Part shown: piece by piece, positions 5,965-6,370 of the stretch
Numbering within the stretch: the stretch's first letter is position 1
How the letters are laid out: each line of letters starts with the position of its first letter
Assembly (NCBI GenBank): GCA_902784025.1
Contig: CACZTF010000165.1
Location: 1 to 6,370, forward strand
Direction: 5' to 3'
Source of the DNA: an uncultured Lachnospiraceae bacterium
GTDB taxonomy: Bacteria > Bacillota > Clostridia > Lachnospirales > Lachnospiraceae
DNA: 6,370 nt
Notes under the pieces: generated by a model
The model's database searches: none
What the model was told of the DNA's origin: nothing
What the model saw: only the letters and a program-made list of their open reading frames with translations
Program-made: the position numbers and the translations under genes

Positions 5965-6370
5965 TGAGTTTTAAAAAAGAACTTGAAGAAAAAGTGGATT
6001 ATATCAACCATATCATAGACGGGTACATTCCTGTAAAGGAACCTTACTTTGAAAAGATATGTGACGCTGTGTCTTACAGTCTGAAAGCCGGTGGGAAAAG
6101 ATTAAGGCCTTTACTGATACTGGAGTGTTTCCGGCTTTGTAATAATAATGACAGTATTGATGAAAAGGTGACACATCCTTTTATGGCTGCCATTGAAATG
6201 ATACATACCTATTCACTTGTACATGATGATCTTCCTGCAATGGATAACGATCTTTTAAGGCGGGGTATTCCCACTACTCATGCCAGATTCGGAGAGGATT
6301 TTGGTATTTTGGCCGGAGATGCTCTTTTAAATACGGCTTATGAGATACTATTTAAAAATATATCAGAAGA
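5964..6370 (+). CDS. ispA: Short-chain polyprenyl diphosphate synthase (farnesyl/geranylgeranyl type), 3' truncated
   Basis: Cytoplasmic head-to-tail prenyltransferase that condenses isopentenyl diphosphate with allylic diphosphates, supplying precursors for undecaprenyl phosphate, quinones and other isoprenoids. The first 135 of about 290-300 residues are in the window; the frame is open to the edge. Visible motifs: GGKRLRP (43-49), which binds isopentenyl diphosphate, and the first aspartate-rich motif DDLPAMD (Asp88, Asp89, Asp94), whose four-residue spacing is the bacterial FPP/GGPP synthase form. RRG (99-101), PTTHARFG and the GILAGDALL segment (114-122) follow. The second aspartate-rich motif lies beyond the end. 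The start is an ATG sharing one base with the xseB stop (TAATG), with AAGGA at 5950-5954 nine bases upstream. Position after xseB matches ispA of B. subtilis and E. coli. Whether the product is C15 or C20 cannot be told from this part. Confidence 0.93.
   Translation, partial: MSFKKELEEKVDYINHIIDGYIPVKEPYFEKICDAVSYSLKAGGKRLRPLLILECFRLCNNNDSIDEKVTHPFMAAIEMIHTYSLVHDDLPAMDNDLLRRGIPTTHARFGEDFGILAGDALLNTAYEILFKNISE

Noticed and set aside
6225..6263. Leu in place of the common Asp after the first aspartate-rich motif of the prenyl synthase (DNDLLRR versus DNDDLRR)
   Set aside because: The metal-binding Asp88, Asp89 and Asp94 are intact, and the position varies among bacterial homologues.
1..6370. 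CRISPR arrays, tRNA or rRNA genes, insertion sequences, toxin-antitoxin or defence genes
   Set aside because: No direct-repeat arrays, transposase or integrase motifs, or cloverleaf/rRNA signatures were seen; nearly all sequence is accounted for by conserved housekeeping genes and their control regions.

Overview
The window looks like a housekeeping chromosomal segment from a moderately AT-rich Gram-positive anaerobe. The Clostridia, and probably the Lachnospiraceae (Butyrivibrio-like relatives are plausible), are the best fit. I infer this from the gene order Asp23-nusB-xseA-xseB-ispA, the strong AGGAG-type ribosome binding sites, the LREHIFK start of NusB, and a clostridial-type 443-residue glutamate dehydrogenase. 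No database search was possible, so the taxon is an inference.

Layout. (1) 1-1887, + strand: the C-terminal 628 residues of alanyl-tRNA synthetase (alaS), whose 5' end lies outside the window. (2) 1888-2087: a convergent intergenic region with a hairpin terminator for alaS on the + strand and, 11 bases further on, another for the opposing gene on the - strand. (3) 2088-3419, - strand: a complete NADP-type glutamate dehydrogenase (gdhA). (4) 3420-3655: an AT-rich divergent intergenic region with a good promoter in each direction. The gdhA side carries a leader of about 130 nt containing inverted repeats. (5) 3656-6370, + strand: a tightly packed operon of an Asp23/Gls24 family protein (YqhY type), nusB, xseA, xseB and the 5' part of ispA, which runs off the window.

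How the genes work together. The + strand operon joins a small Asp23-family protein, the antitermination factor NusB, both subunits of exodeoxyribonuclease VII, and a short-chain prenyl diphosphate synthase for isoprenoid synthesis. This is the familiar Firmicutes yqhY-nusB-(folD)-xseA-xseB-ispA cluster without folD. Spacing is 15 nt, 10 nt, a 44-nt overlap and a 1-nt overlap, which implies co-transcription and translational coupling. gdhA is a single-gene unit assimilating ammonium through 2-oxoglutarate. alaS serves translation and is unrelated to its neighbours.

I found no mobile elements, CRISPR arrays, RNA genes, phage genes or defence genes, and no sign of an undescribed system. The points worth a second look are regulatory: the close divergent promoter pair, the structured gdhA leader, the back-to-back terminators, the xseA/xseB overlap, and a marked base-composition shift within alaS.
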